Shown: positions 8,086 through 16,903, counted from the stretch's first letter. The stretch is 64,000 nt of DNA from Hymenobacter cellulosilyticus (GCF_022919215.1 NZ_CP095047.1:73866-137865); one strand, 5' to 3'. A program made the numbers and translations. Notes: a model not told the origin generated them from the sequence alone.

Positions 8086-9642
8086 TTACTCAGCAATCAA
8101 CCACTGCATCGCCTCGCCCTCATCTGTGAAGGTTTTGGCTGTGTAGCCCCGGCGCTTCTGAAAGTCGGCATCTGGAACCCCGGCGGAAAGGACGACGAAG
8201 TCGGGACGTATGAGCACGGCTACCCGGAGGATTATGCCGGTGGCAAACCGTTCAGCAGCCTTGGCGTCAGGCAATACCGTTCTGAAAAAATCATTAGCGT
8301 TGTATGCCGTTGTATCGCCGTGGACGCGGAAGTCTGCTAACCAGCGCCAGCAGTTGGTTTTTTGCGCTGTGCTCAGCATAGCACGGTCGTCATGGGTAAA
8401 GTCCTCTTCGATTCCTGGACCACTCCAACGAGCAATAAGTAAGTGTTGGTCGGGCTGCGTGACGATGTTGATGGTGGTGCTCATTTCGGTGGACGTTTTT
8501 GAAGTTTCAACTGATTTGCTAGCGCCTGTGGATGGAGTCAGGACTGCCAGTTGCTTGTGTTCGGTCAGTAGCTGCACGGTTTGCTGCCAGAAAAACATGG
8601 CTTCGGGCATACTGCGCAGCTTATTTAGAAAGTTGAATTGCGGGTCGGTAATGCGCAGGTCAGCAACAGCTTGGTCCTTGTAGATAGGCAATGCAGCGTA
8701 ATCCTCTACTACTAAGCGCGCCGCCAAGTAAGCGGTTTTTGCCGCCGCGACGACTGCAATATCAATGTTGAAGCGAGTACCAATTAAGAAATTGGCAAAC
8801 CGGACAATACCTGTTGCCAACTCCTTGGCGCCATCAGGGTCAGGCGTTTTAGCTGAATTGATTTTGTGCTGAGATAGCAGCAGAGCTGCTTGAATGGTAT
8901 CCTGCAGGACTTCAGCAGGGGAATGCGGTAGCTGACGGTAAGCTAACTCTTTGGCAACAGTAGCCGCAAAGGACTTGGCAGCAGCTTCGACATTCTGCAC
9001 TTCATCAAATAGTACGCCTACGTCAAACAGCTGCTTGATAATCTCTTGCTCCTTGCGCTTGCCATATAAAATACCGGTGGTTCGAGGAGCAAAGGCCGTG
9101 AGCTTGTCACCGGTGATGGACTCGACACTGGGCACTTTCACCATTTGAGGTGGGCCGTCGGATAGTAAAAACTCCGAGGTGACCGGTACGTCGCGTAACT
9201 CTGGGTACCCATGAACCTCGTATAGTACATCAAGGGCTACTCTCGGTTCTGAGTAGCCGGCTGAGCGTTTTTGGTTCAGGATGGGGGTGAAGTATAAATA
9301 ATAATGGCCGCGAGGTACGCCGTCTTTTTTTGTGCTCCGCTTTTCATCGTACTCGACGCGCAAAAACGGGGGATGTTCCGCAATACGATTTAGCACCGCT
9401 TCTAATTCCTCGGGCGACATTTCGGTCACGATGTCTACATCGACGGAGAAGCGGCGGGCCTTTTTGAGTAACAGAACCAAGCAGGTACCTCCTTTGAAGA
9501 CAAAGGGAATGGGCTCCTGAGCCAAGCGTTCAACCAGTGTTAACGCCAGTATCATTTTCTCGGCAATGCTTGGGTCGATATTCTTGTGGCGTTTGCCTAG
9601 ATGTTCTATCCATTCGGGTTGGAAGGTCTCGGGCGTAATCAT
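8086..9642 (-). CDS. abiEii: AbiEii-type nucleotidyltransferase toxin with STAS-like tail
   Basis: Type IV toxin-antitoxin or abortive-infection toxin. The nucleotidyltransferase motif KGGT at 50-53 and RRFSVDVDIV at 63-72 (D68, D70 as metal ligands) match the AbiEii/AbiGii family; VESITGDKLTAF is the second conserved block. The family is normally about 250-350 aa, and this one is 518 aa. The last 132 residues (from Met387, TTINIVTQPDQHLLIARW... to EAMQWLIAE) resemble the SpoIIAA/STAS-like stand-alone proteins of Hymenobacter. They may be a fused effector or sensor part, or a separate gene starting at 8484 read through by chance. The start ATG overlaps the antitoxin stop (ATGA at 9639-9642), indicating translational coupling. 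Confidence 0.88.
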   Translation of the reverse strand: MITPETFQPEWIEHLGKRHKNIDPSIAEKMILALTLVERLAQEPIPFVFKGGTCLVLLLKKARRFSVDVDIVTEMSPEELEAVLNRIAEHPPFLRVEYDEKRSTKKDGVPRGHYYLYFTPILNQKRSAGYSEPRVALDVLYEVHGYPELRDVPVTSEFLLSDGPPQMVKVPSVESITGDKLTAFAPRTTGILYGKRKEQEIIKQLFDVGVLFDEVQNVEAAAKSFAATVAKELAYRQLPHSPAEVLQDTIQAALLLSQHKINSAKTPDPDGAKELATGIVRFANFLIGTRFNIDIAVVAAAKTAYLAARLVVEDYAALPIYKDQAVADLRITDPQFNFLNKLRSMPEAMFFWQQTVQLLTEHKQLAVLTPSTGASKSVETSKTSTEMSTTINIVTQPDQHLLIARWSGPGIEEDFTHDDRAMLSTAQKTNCWRWLADFRVHGDTTAYNANDFFRTVLPDAKAAERFATGIILRVAVLIRPDFVVLSAGVPDADFQKRRGYTAKTFTDEGEAMQWLIAE

Positions 9643-10427
9643 TGCAAATTGATTGAGTGAGGCCAGTCGGGTAACTGGCGGAGAAAGCGGCGCAACTCGG
9701 GGGCCTTGTGGCGGCGTTGCGCGTAGCTTAGAAGGGTGCGCTCGTCAAGGGCGTAGGAGCGGTGGGCGTTGCTGAAAATGATTTCCAGCTCGCGGCCCTG
9801 GTAGGCAGCGAATAAATTGGGGCTGCTGAAGAGGTCGACCAGCATCTTTTCCAGGCGGGGTACTGGCACCCGCTTGACCTGCTGCACCGGAGCGCGTCTA
9901 ACGAAGGCCGTGACAATTATTGGCTTGTCGGTTTCGGCCACGTAGTAAGAAAGTATTTCGGGGTCGGGACGCAGAAATACGCGGTGAGAGTGCCGGTCTT
10001 TGAGGGCGAAGAAAACAGCCTGTACGTAGTCGCGGGGAACTTCTACAATCAGGAAGTTGCGGGCGGCCTGGTGCAGACTGAATTCATTGGCCCAAGCGGT
10101 GGACCAGAGGCAACCTTCGGGCATTTGCAGCTCTTTAACGAGGGCACGCCATATGTTCCGCTCAGTGCTGGCCAACTCAGGCAGGTAGCTGGAGTACTTC
10201 TGCGCGGTGCTGGCCAACGTGTAGCGCCCCCGCCCTAGCGATACGAGCAAGCCGCGGCTCACCAGCTCATATATGCGCCAATCAAGAGTAGTCTGCTTGG
10301 CTTCAGGCTCGCGGCGCCGATAGAAATCAAAAACCTGGGCGCGAGTCAGCTCTGGATGTTGCGCAAAAATGTTGCGCAACTCCAGCCAATTCAGCGTTTT
10401 GGGGACACTTTCTTCTTGTTCTTCCAT
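9639..10427 (-). CDS. abiEi: AbiEi-type antitoxin / transcriptional repressor
   Basis: Antitoxin partner of the AbiEii toxin. The N-terminal winged helix-turn-helix (LRNIFAQHPELTRAQVFDFYRRR ... GLLVSLGRGRYTLA) is followed by the C-terminal antitoxin domain, ending around FLRQLPDWP. The family binds palindromes in its own promoter and neutralises the toxin. I take the ATG at 10427 (MEEQEES). A GTG at 10445 is possible but lies inside the operator palindrome. It overlaps the toxin gene by 4 bp. Family assignment comes from domain layout and context. Confidence 0.85.
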   Translation of the reverse strand: MEEQEESVPKTLNWLELRNIFAQHPELTRAQVFDFYRRREPEAKQTTLDWRIYELVSRGLLVSLGRGRYTLASTAQKYSSYLPELASTERNIWRALVKELQMPEGCLWSTAWANEFSLHQAARNFLIVEVPRDYVQAVFFALKDRHSHRVFLRPDPEILSYYVAETDKPIIVTAFVRRAPVQQVKRVPVPRLEKMLVDLFSSPNLFAAYQGRELEIIFSNAHRSYALDERTLLSYAQRRHKAPELRRFLRQLPDWPHSINLQ

Positions 10428-10439
10428 TGAGCAAAGATG

Positions 10440-10463
10440 TGCCACTATTTTGAATTAGTGGCA
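10440..10463. promoter_or_regulatory. Proximal operator palindrome of abiE
   Basis: Perfect inverted repeat TGCCACTA-N8-TAGTGGCA immediately upstream of the antitoxin ATG. It shares sequence with the distal palindrome, including the adjoining ATCATAGGTC. Confidence 0.7.
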
Positions 10464-10512
10464 TATCATAGGTCGTAGTACGGAAGAGTTAACGCGTAGT
10501 TGCTGCAAAAGA

Positions 10513-10570
10513 AAAAAGGACCTATGATGTGCCACTAATTTGTAGTAGTGGCACATCATAGGTCCTTTTT
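10513..10570. promoter_or_regulatory. Distal operator palindrome/hairpin of abiE
   Basis: A perfect 25-bp inverted repeat (10513-10537 and 10546-10570, 8-base loop) contains the same TGCCACTA...TAGTGGCA core as the proximal site. A- and T-runs at its ends also make it a possible bidirectional terminator. Confidence 0.7.
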
Positions 10571-10684
10571 AATTTAAGAACAATGTGTGGGGCTCAGAAA
10601 GAATTTACTGTTAAAAGTCAGGCTACCTATACTGGAAGCTATTATTCACTTTGGCATAACTGATCTGTGGATGCCACAGCCTAC

Positions 10685-11362
10685 TCAGTCATTGACGGCA
10701 GAAGGGGCTACACTTGGTAACAACCTCCTAACCCCCATAGGGTGAAAGGCCTTCCCCCGCCGAGTCCGGTACCCGGATTCATTCAGGCGAGCGGCAATCT
10801 CCCGCAGCGTCACCCCGGTGGCCCGCAATAACACCGCCAGTTGCGCCGCCTGTCGGTTGTTCAAATTCGTCTGCGCATTGAGTTGCAGCGAGGTTAACGC
10901 CTTCTCCCGCGCATCAGCCGTTAGGTTCGCCGGCGTGCCGAGTTGAAAACCTCGTGCCTTCTTGGCCGCCAGCGCATCGCGTGTTCGTGTTGAGATGGCC
11001 GTGGCCTCTTTCTGAGCTACCGCGGCCAGGATGTGTAGGGTAAACTCATCGGCCGCCGGCAGGTCGACGGCTTTGAAGCGCACATGACTTTCCATGAGCG
11101 TCGCCAGGAAAGCTACGTTGCGCGCCAGGCGGTCGAGCTTGGCCACGAGCAGCACCGCGTTCTCCTGTTTGGCCTGGGTGATGGCCGCCTGCAGTTGGGG
11201 CCGGGCGTTCTTACGGCCACTCTCGATTTCGACATACTCGGCCACGATGCTCGCCTCGGTGTCGACGAAGTTGCGCACGGCGGCTTGCTGGGCTTCGAGT
11301 CCTAAGCCTGACTGCCCCTGCCGGGCGGTGCTCACGCGGAAGTACGCCACGTATCGAATCAT
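10685..11362 (-). CDS. Serine recombinase
   Basis: A 225-aa small serine recombinase. The active site YFRVST carries Ser11. GLGLEAQQAAVRNFV, VAKLDRLARN and DALAAKKARGFQLGTP are typical of the resolvase-like family often seen in Bacteroidota. The C-terminal helix-turn-helix is GVTLREIAARLNESGYRTRRGKAF. It is a close paralogue of the divergently transcribed frameshifted recombinase at 11505-12223. The start ATG lies 143 bp from that gene, and the shared intergenic region may hold their recombination sites. Confidence 0.92.
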   Translation of the reverse strand: MIRYVAYFRVSTARQGQSGLGLEAQQAAVRNFVDTEASIVAEYVEIESGRKNARPQLQAAITQAKQENAVLLVAKLDRLARNVAFLATLMESHVRFKAVDLPAADEFTLHILAAVAQKEATAISTRTRDALAAKKARGFQLGTPANLTADAREKALTSLQLNAQTNLNNRQAAQLAVLLRATGVTLREIAARLNESGYRTRRGKAFHPMGVRRLLPSVAPSAVND

Positions 11363-11429
11363 GGTAGCTTATATATAAAGGAGTGGAAAAAGCGCAAGAT
11401 AGGGGTTTGTCACGTTTCTTAAACGACCG

Positions 11430-11462
11430 TTGCTAAGATGTAAAATATCGTACTTTGCACCT
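11430..11462 (+). promoter_or_regulatory. Candidate Bacteroidota promoter
   Basis: CCGTTGC near 11427-11433 is followed about 19 bp later by ATCGTACTTTGC, which resembles the TTG/TAnnTTTG promoter. It lies 45 bp upstream of the recombinase ATG at 11505. Confidence 0.4.
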
Positions 11463-11504
11463 AACTCTTACTCAAAGCTCAGTTTTGTACTCTCTTTTTA
11501 TACT

Positions 11505-12223
11505 ATGACCTCCCTTCGGCGCTATACCCCTTACTATCGTGTCTCCACTCAGAAGCAAGGTGTCTCCGGCTTAGGGCTCGAAGCCCAGCAGGCCGCCGTA
11601 CGAAGTTTCGTGGCGGACCCCAGCCAACTGCTGACCGAGTTCATTGAGGTGGAAAGTGGAAAGAAGAATCAGCGGCCCCAACTGCAGTCGGCCATCGCGG
11701 CGGCGCGGAGGGGGGTAGTACGCTGCTCATTGCGAAGCTCGACCGGCTCTCCAGGAATGCGGGATTCATCTTCACCTTGCGGGATTCGGGAGTAGACTTC
11801 GTCTGCTGCGACATGCCGGATGCGAATACCCTTACGGTAGGCTTGTTTGCTGTACTAGCTCAACACGAGCGGGAGACCATTTCGAAGCGGACCAAGGATG
11901 CACTCGCCGCCAAGAAAGCCCGAGGAGCCCAGCTGGGCAATCCTCAGAACATGACCCCGGCCATTACCCGGCAAGGGCAGGCGGCCATGCAGCGTAATGC
12001 GCGTGAGCACCCGGCCAACCGGCAGGCAGCCCAGCTGGCTACCCTGCTGCGCGAGAAAGGACAGACCTTGGAGGAGATCGCTGTCACGCTTAACCGCACG
12101 GGCTATCGAACCCGGCGAGGCAAAGACTTTCATGCGACCTCCGTATGGCGTCTACTAAATGGTGAGCCATTGGCTAGGACAGCTTGGTTCGCCGATGCGG
12201 ATAGCAGCGCAGCCAACAGATAA
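11505..12223 (+). pseudogene. Serine recombinase, frameshifted
   Basis: Paralogue of the 10685-11362 recombinase. The N-part MTSLRRYTPYYRVST (Ser14) through LQSAIAAARR is followed by a frame break at the G6 run 11710-11715. Adding one G restores GGSTLLIAKLDRLSRNAGFIF and joins the rest, including HERETISKRTKDALAAKKARG and the helix-turn-helix GQTLEEIAVTLNRTGYRTRRGKDF. The restored length of about 240 aa is normal. It is either inactive or a sequencing deletion. The start is the ATG at 11505. Confidence 0.88.
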
Positions 12224-12531
12224 GGGGTTTCTCTAGAGTAGGAACTGAAAAACCTGCGAAGGAATCTCGGTCTGGCATTTCCTAGGTAGTTGGGGGGCGC
12301 AGCAGGTTCTTTAATAGGCTACAGTCGTGGAAGGACAGGCACGGCGCTACCACGTCGGCTTTCGCTGTGGTTAAAAGGTTGGTCCACCTAATAGCTGGAC
12401 ATCCCGCCGAATTGTCTGGGGGAATAAACAAACGAATAGGAATAATGAACCACTCTTTTCCCTAAAGCCACATTCTGGCCCAACTGTGCCTGCAGAAGAG
12501 GTAAGCGCTAGGAAGGTGCTTCTGCCCCGTG
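12224..12531. other. Gap without recognised gene
   Basis: Convergent intergenic region between the recombinase and the SDR gene. No gene, RNA or clear terminator is recognised. Confidence 0.35.
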
Positions 12532-13350
12532 CTACTTGCCGCCGTTGGTGCGGTTGAGGAGGCCCGCGAAGACCCGGTGGGGTAGCAGCCAGCGCAGCAA
12601 GTACACCAGTTTGGGCTGTGAGCCGGCCAACACGCGGGCCGACGTGCCACCTCGGGTGGCCGCTGCGAACACGACGCGGGCCACCGACTCCGGCGTGGCC
12701 GCGTGGGCGTAGCTGGCCAGCGTTTGCTCGTGCACCCGCTGAGCATAGGGGTCGTAGGCCGGGGCAGGGACGTACTGGATGGCGACTGTAAAATCGGTGC
12801 GCACCGTGCCCGGCACGATGGTGCGCACCTGGATGTTGAACTGCTTTACTTCGTACTGCAATCCCTCCATGAAGCCCTCCAGGGCAAATTTGGTGGCGTT
12901 GTAGACACTGTAGAGCGGGAAGGCAATGTGCCCGCCCACGGATGTAGTGGTCAGAATGAGCCCCTGCTTGCGTTCGCGGAAATGGGGCAGCACCGCCCGC
13001 GTCACGTTCATCACCCCGTACACATTCGTGTTAAACTGCTGCTGCACCTGCACGGGGCTAAGGGCCTCAAAGGCGCCGGCCAGGGCATAGCCGGCATTGT
13101 TAAAGAGCACATCCAGGCGGCCGAAGGCGTGCAGCGCCGCCGCTACGGCGGCCGCAATGCTGGCCACGTCCAGCACGTCGAGCGGCAGCACCAGCACATT
13201 GGCCAGCGTATGCAAGTCAGCGGGTGCCTTGTTCGGGGTGCGCATGGTGGCCACGACCTGCCAGCCGCGTTGGGCAAAGTAGCGGGCGGTAGCCAGACCA
13301 ATGCCGGTGGAAGCGCCGGTAATGAGAATCGTTTGGTTTGAAGTAGCCAT
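12532..13350 (-). CDS. Short-chain dehydrogenase/reductase
   Basis: Classical SDR of 272 aa. The cofactor motif TGASTGIG is at 11-18, NNAG at about 89-92, and the catalytic pair is in YSVYNATK. The segment after it (PGTVRTDFTV) is characteristic of the family of NAD(P)-dependent oxidoreductases acting on ketones or alcohols; the substrate is unknown. The start is the ATG at 13350 (MATSNQTILITG), since the longer ORF adds a non-homologous leader. Downstream on the same strand lie no genes; upstream are the cupin, DUF1772 and DUF4267 genes, likely a stress or redox group. Confidence 0.92.
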   Translation of the reverse strand: MATSNQTILITGASTGIGLATARYFAQRGWQVVATMRTPNKAPADLHTLANVLVLPLDVLDVASIAAAVAAALHAFGRLDVLFNNAGYALAGAFEALSPVQVQQQFNTNVYGVMNVTRAVLPHFRERKQGLILTTTSVGGHIAFPLYSVYNATKFALEGFMEGLQYEVKQFNIQVRTIVPGTVRTDFTVAIQYVPAPAYDPYAQRVHEQTLASYAHAATPESVARVVFAAATRGGTSARVLAGSQPKLVYLLRWLLPHRVFAGLLNRTNGGK

Positions 13351-13397
13351 GGCTTTGAAAGTCATGAAGTAAACAAAGAGCGTCACCCTGTTGTAAA

Positions 13398-13441
13398 AGG
13401 TGCAGCAGCCCGTGAGCTTAAGCCCGCTGGCTGCTGCACCT
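13398..13441. terminator. Hairpin between cupin and SDR genes
   Basis: Perfect 13-bp stem AGGTGCAGCAGCC / GGCTGCTGCACCT with an 18-base loop. There is no T-run, so termination is uncertain. Confidence 0.55.
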
Positions 13442-13460
13442 AACGCGATACAAGAGCAGC

Positions 13461-13967
13461 TTACGGCTCCGTTTTGGTGAGATAGTCCGGCGGAAATACT
13501 TCCTGGCCGCGTCGGGCGGCAATGGCCTGGAGTTTTTTCAGGTCCTCCGGGCTTAGGTCGGGCGTGGGCAAAAACTGGCCGGCCGCTACGGGCTGGCCGA
13601 TTTCGGCAAAGAAATCATCTAACCCCGCTGGTACGACCACGCACAGCAGATGCGCCAGCGAGTCTGATACGTTACGGAAGCTATGGATGGCACCACCCTT
13701 GGGAATCTCGACCACGGCCCCTTGACGAGCGGTGTAGGTCTGCGTTTCTGACCGGACTACGACTTCGCCCGCTATTACATAGAAGGTTTCCTGAATGAGC
13801 GCATGAGCGTGGGGACCCGGTCCGCCACCGGGCGGCACCAACATGTCGATAATCGCGTACGCGCCATCGGTCTGGGCCCCGCTGGCCACGGTGCGGTAGG
13901 TGTCGCCCATCACCGATAGTGCGGGGCCAGCCTGCGGGTCAAGGGTTCTAACGGAAATAGGACGCAT
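13461..13967 (-). CDS. Cupin-domain protein
   Basis: A 168-aa single-domain cupin. Motif 1 is PGGGPGPHAHALIQETFYVIAGE, with the His-x-His and Glu metal ligands. Motif 2 is HSFRNVSDSLAHLL. Such small cupins act as dioxygenase/isomerase-like enzymes or sensors; the substrate is unknown. The start is MRPISVRTLDP at 13967; the ORF upstream of it reads like non-coding sequence. It precedes the SDR gene with a hairpin between them. Confidence 0.88.
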   Translation of the reverse strand: MRPISVRTLDPQAGPALSVMGDTYRTVASGAQTDGAYAIIDMLVPPGGGPGPHAHALIQETFYVIAGEVVVRSETQTYTARQGAVVEIPKGGAIHSFRNVSDSLAHLLCVVVPAGLDDFFAEIGQPVAAGQFLPTPDLSPEDLKKLQAIAARRGQEVFPPDYLTKTEP

Positions 13968-14138
13968 AAACAGAGAAAAGTGAAGAAAAAGTGGGTAGGG
14001 GGCGTGCACTGGGAAATACCGTGGCAACTACCTCGGCAGCGGCTAGGCGTACAGAAGATTGTCTTCGTTGCAGCCAACTGGTTAAGTGGGCATGCGGAGT
14101 GGTTTTGATCGGGGGCTGGGTAGACTGAGACGACGAGT

Positions 14139-14618
14139 TTACTGGGGCAAGTGCAAGGCAACCCCGATTAATGCCGCTAGGGCGAGGGTAAGCGCCCCGG
14201 CCCGCAGACCGATAACGCTGTCCCAGCGGTCTTGCAACGCGCGGGCATCCGGTGGGGTGTGGCGGTAGGTTGCCGCGGCAGTTTGGCGCTTGTTGACGGG
14301 CTGAGCGACCAGCACGTACGCGGCCAGTTGCGTCAGCAATCCAGCCAAGGCCAACAAGGCGAGGCGGCCGGGCAGCGTCGGCCAACCGCCCACTGTAAAA
14401 AAGAGCCCGCCGGTCGTGAGCAAAGCCGTGGCGCCGAAAAGAGGCATGCGGGCATCCGCCACGGCGTGCAGGTGACCCAGCACCTGCGTGAGACTGGTCT
14501 CGTCGACCCGCCGCAGGGCCGGGCGAGCGACGAGGGCAAAGAAGACGTCGACGCCGTACACGACGCCGCTGCTGAGTAAGGCCACGGCCACCAGCCAGGA
14601 AGACCAAGACGGGCTCAT
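14139..14618 (-). CDS. DUF1772 (anthrone oxygenase-like) membrane protein
   Basis: A 159-aa membrane protein with four hydrophobic segments (LVAVALLSSGVVYGVDVFFAL, FGATALLTTGGLFFTV, LALLALAGLLTQLAAYVL, AGALTLALAALIGVAL). Residues such as NKRQT and DARALQDRWD between helices 3 and 4 fit the DUF1772 family. Its start overlaps the stop of the DUF4267 gene (ATGA, 14615-14618), so the two are translationally coupled. Family members are often associated with oxidation of aromatic compounds; the function here is unknown. Confidence 0.82.
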   Translation of the reverse strand: MSPSWSSWLVAVALLSSGVVYGVDVFFALVARPALRRVDETSLTQVLGHLHAVADARMPLFGATALLTTGGLFFTVGGWPTLPGRLALLALAGLLTQLAAYVLVAQPVNKRQTAAATYRHTPPDARALQDRWDSVIGLRAGALTLALAALIGVALHLPQ

Positions 14619-15048
14619 GACGCGTGCCGGGTAAGCGGCTCCGGGAGCTGAGCCCCCGCCGGGCTGGCCGGGCGGGGCATGGTGAAGAGGGAGGCCGCCA
14701 GACCCAGCAGCAGGACAATCGCTAGCAAATGGGGCATTTGCAGGGCGAGCGAGTCAGTGGGCTGGGCCCGCACGACGGTTAGGTCCACGCAGGGAATTAA
14801 GGTGCCGAGTAGCAGCACCCAGGCCAGGGGACGGTCGTAGCCCAGGCCAGCGAACAGGGCCAGCAGCAGGCCCGAGAAGACGTCGCGAATGCCTTTGGCG
14901 TAGTGGAAGGCGTAGTGCGTGTCGGTCGGGGCAGGAGCACGCCAAAGCCTTCGGCTCCCGCGCGCGGGGCCAGTAAAAAGCGCAGGCCAATGAATACCAT
15001 GCCCAGGCCAAGGAGCAGACTTAGGCTGCGGGAGAGGGTGCGACGCAT
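14615..15048 (-). pseudogene. DUF4267 membrane protein, frameshifted
   Basis: The restored protein starts MRRTLSRSLSLLLGLGMVF at 15048 and continues GFGVLLP, then in the next frame TDTHYAFHYAKGIRDVFSGLL, the typical DUF4267 block. Three further hydrophobic helices follow. The shift sits at the G4 run 14928-14931 (+ strand); one added base restores a ~144-aa protein of normal size. It is coupled to the DUF1772 gene by a 4-bp overlap and probably forms a two-gene membrane unit. It is likely functional if the shift is a sequencing error. Confidence 0.78.
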
Positions 15049-15133
15049 CGGGGAAGAAGAGGTTGGTACGGCACAAAGCTACGGCCACCCTCACCTCCAA
15101 CTCATTCACCCAGGTGCATAAACGCTGCGCCGA

Positions 15134-15706
15134 CTACCACGCCGCGCGGCTACGAATCCGGCTCAGTGACTGCGGCTGGACCCCGACGTAAGAGGCAATG
15201 TAGTACTGCGGAATGCGCTGTAGCAGGTCGGGGTAAGTGCGCACGAAGCGGGCATAGCGTTGCGCAGGTGGGTCTGTATAAAACGAGGTGAGCTGGCGCA
15301 ACATATCCACGAACAGAGTCTCCGCGACGAGGCGTCCCAGCCGCTCGCCTTCCCGCACCTCGCGATAAAGCCGTTGCAGGTTGTCGGCGGAGATGGTCAG
15401 TAGGTGGGCCTCCTCCAGGGCCTGGATGCCGTGGGCGGCCGGCTGGGCCGACAGGAAGCTCTCGTAGTCACCGATAAATTCCTGCTCGCGGCCGAAGTAA
15501 TATGTCAGCCGCTGGTCGTCGCCGCTTTGAAAGTAGTGAAACACACCTTGCAGCACGAAACCCACTTTGAGATTCACCTCCCCCGGCTGTAGGAAAAAGC
15601 CGCCCTTGGGCACGACTTCGGGCACGAACCACTGCCGAAGCAGGGCTTCCTCAGCGGGGGCTAAGGTAATGAAGCGGCGGATGGTGACGAGCAGCAGGTC
15701 GTGCAT
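15134..15706 (-). CDS. Crp/Fnr-family transcriptional regulator
   Basis: A 190-aa regulator. The cyclic-nucleotide-binding-like beta barrel (PKGGFFLQPGEVNLKVGFVLQGVFHYF ... REQEFIGDYESFL) is followed by a C-terminal helix-turn-helix (IPQYYIASYVGVQPQSLSRIR). It belongs to the Bacteroidota group of Crp-like regulators without an FeS cluster. The start is MHDLLLV at 15706. It is adjacent to the DUF4267/DUF1772/cupin/SDR group on the same strand and a plausible regulator of it. A half-palindrome TGTGAC-N7-GTTACA lies at 15874-15892, about 170 bp upstream. Confidence 0.9.
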   Translation of the reverse strand: MHDLLLVTIRRFITLAPAEEALLRQWFVPEVVPKGGFFLQPGEVNLKVGFVLQGVFHYFQSGDDQRLTYYFGREQEFIGDYESFLSAQPAAHGIQALEEAHLLTISADNLQRLYREVREGERLGRLVAETLFVDMLRQLTSFYTDPPAQRYARFVRTYPDLLQRIPQYYIASYVGVQPQSLSRIRSRAAW

Positions 15707-15873
15707 GAGCAAAAGAGATGGCCCCTGCCTGGCAGCTACTACCAAGCAGGGTGCGAGCGGCGCAGAAGTAGCAAAAGGAGCACGTCAAAAGTAGTAAATG
15801 GCTCCCGCACCTGCCAAGATGCCTACAAGGTAGTGCGGGCTACTGGCACGTTTGCCGAGCACCGTTCAAGAAA

Positions 15874-15892
15874 TGTGACAAGCTCGGTTACA
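15874..15892. promoter_or_regulatory. Possible Crp-type site
   Basis: TGTGAC-N7-GTTACA, a near-palindrome between the Crp/Fnr gene and the 15896-16447 gene. It resembles GTGACA-type sites near other Crp-linked genes in this window. Confidence 0.35.
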
Positions 15893-15895
15893 GGT

Positions 15896-16447
15896 TCATC
15901 TCCTATTCCCGCAGTCGAATACGATCAACCAAAAAGTAGTCATACAAAACGGCATCGGTGGCGTACGCCCCTGCTCATTGGCGAAGACGCAGAAATCGTG
16001 GTCTTTAAAGAAGGCTCCTCCGATAAAGGGATGTAGGTTCATCCCATACAGGTAAACGTGCCCATAGGCAACCCCACAGGTAGCCTGCTGGTTTCGTTGC
16101 TTGGCTACTTGATTGTAAGTGGCCGCGACCACGTAGGAATACATTTTACAGTGCGCTTGCTGGCCATCTAGAATTTTATTGGGGTCCGACAACGCCTTAG
16201 ACTTGATGGCAAAAGTCAATCTTCTAGCGGTCTCTGCTACGGCGAACTGACGTAGAGTCACAGGAGTCGCCGCCTGCTCACCAGTTGCTTGAAGCCGGGT
16301 CTGGACTGTCGCTAGGTGCTGATGGTCCAAAGTCTGCTGGTACGGACGATAGCTAAAAATCCGATACGACAGCCGGTGCACGACAACTACATACCCGGCG
16401 ATGACAACTAAGAATAACACGAGGGCGCTGATAAATACTCGTTTCAT
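15896..16447 (-). CDS. Membrane-anchored transglutaminase-like protein
   Basis: A 183-aa protein. An N-terminal membrane anchor (VFISALVLFLVVIAGYVVVV) precedes an extracytoplasmic domain with QQAHCKMYSYV, CGVAYGHVYLYG and FFKDHDFC. The order Cys...His...Asp resembles the transglutaminase/cysteine-protease triad. This is an inference from spacing, not a family I can name with certainty. The start is the ATG at 16447; the longer ORF adds a polar leader with no signal. It is transcribed away from the Crp/Fnr gene's start on the same strand. Confidence 0.6.
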   Translation of the reverse strand: MKRVFISALVLFLVVIAGYVVVVHRLSYRIFSYRPYQQTLDHQHLATVQTRLQATGEQAATPVTLRQFAVAETARRLTFAIKSKALSDPNKILDGQQAHCKMYSYVVAATYNQVAKQRNQQATCGVAYGHVYLYGMNLHPFIGGAFFKDHDFCVFANEQGRTPPMPFCMTTFWLIVFDCGNRR

Positions 16448-16630
16448 AGTAGTTTTTATGCGGCGCTGTGAAAAAGGCGCTCGGAGATAGCGGAATCTAT
16501 CCCCCGTAGCAATTTTTATTTCTTCCGCATCTTTGTCAACGTAGCGATTTACCGTCTGATCGCTGGTGATCCAATGAGTTAGTCTTCCGGATCTTGACCT
16601 TGTGCAGCGTCGATACGCGGACATAAAGGA

Positions 16631-16903
16631 CTACTCGCACACTTCTACTATCTGAGAGTTGACAGGAAAGTATTGGCGCGTGAGCCGTACAAATAGGTAG
16701 ACTGTCAAACCATTCACGAGCACCGGAAATACATTGCCAGAGACTTGCCAATGCCTATACTCGGAAGTGCTCAGGCCATAGAGTGGCGTGAGGCTATACA
16801 TACCATGACTAATACCGATTAATACCAGAAATACTTCCACCACAGTACTTATTGCACGCTCTGTGGAACTGATGAGAAACTGCGGTCGAGAGAGAATAAC
16901 CAT
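16631..16903 (-). CDS. Small membrane protein, unknown
   Basis: A 90-aa protein with two hydrophobic segments (VVEVFLVLIGISHGMYSLTPLYGL and FPVLVNGLTVYLFVRL). No family is recognised. It overlaps the end of the next upstream small membrane gene by 55 bp, so the true start may lie further in. The pair looks like one unit. Confidence 0.45.
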   Translation of the reverse strand: MVILSRPQFLISSTERAISTVVEVFLVLIGISHGMYSLTPLYGLSTSEYRHWQVSGNVFPVLVNGLTVYLFVRLTRQYFPVNSQIVEVCE

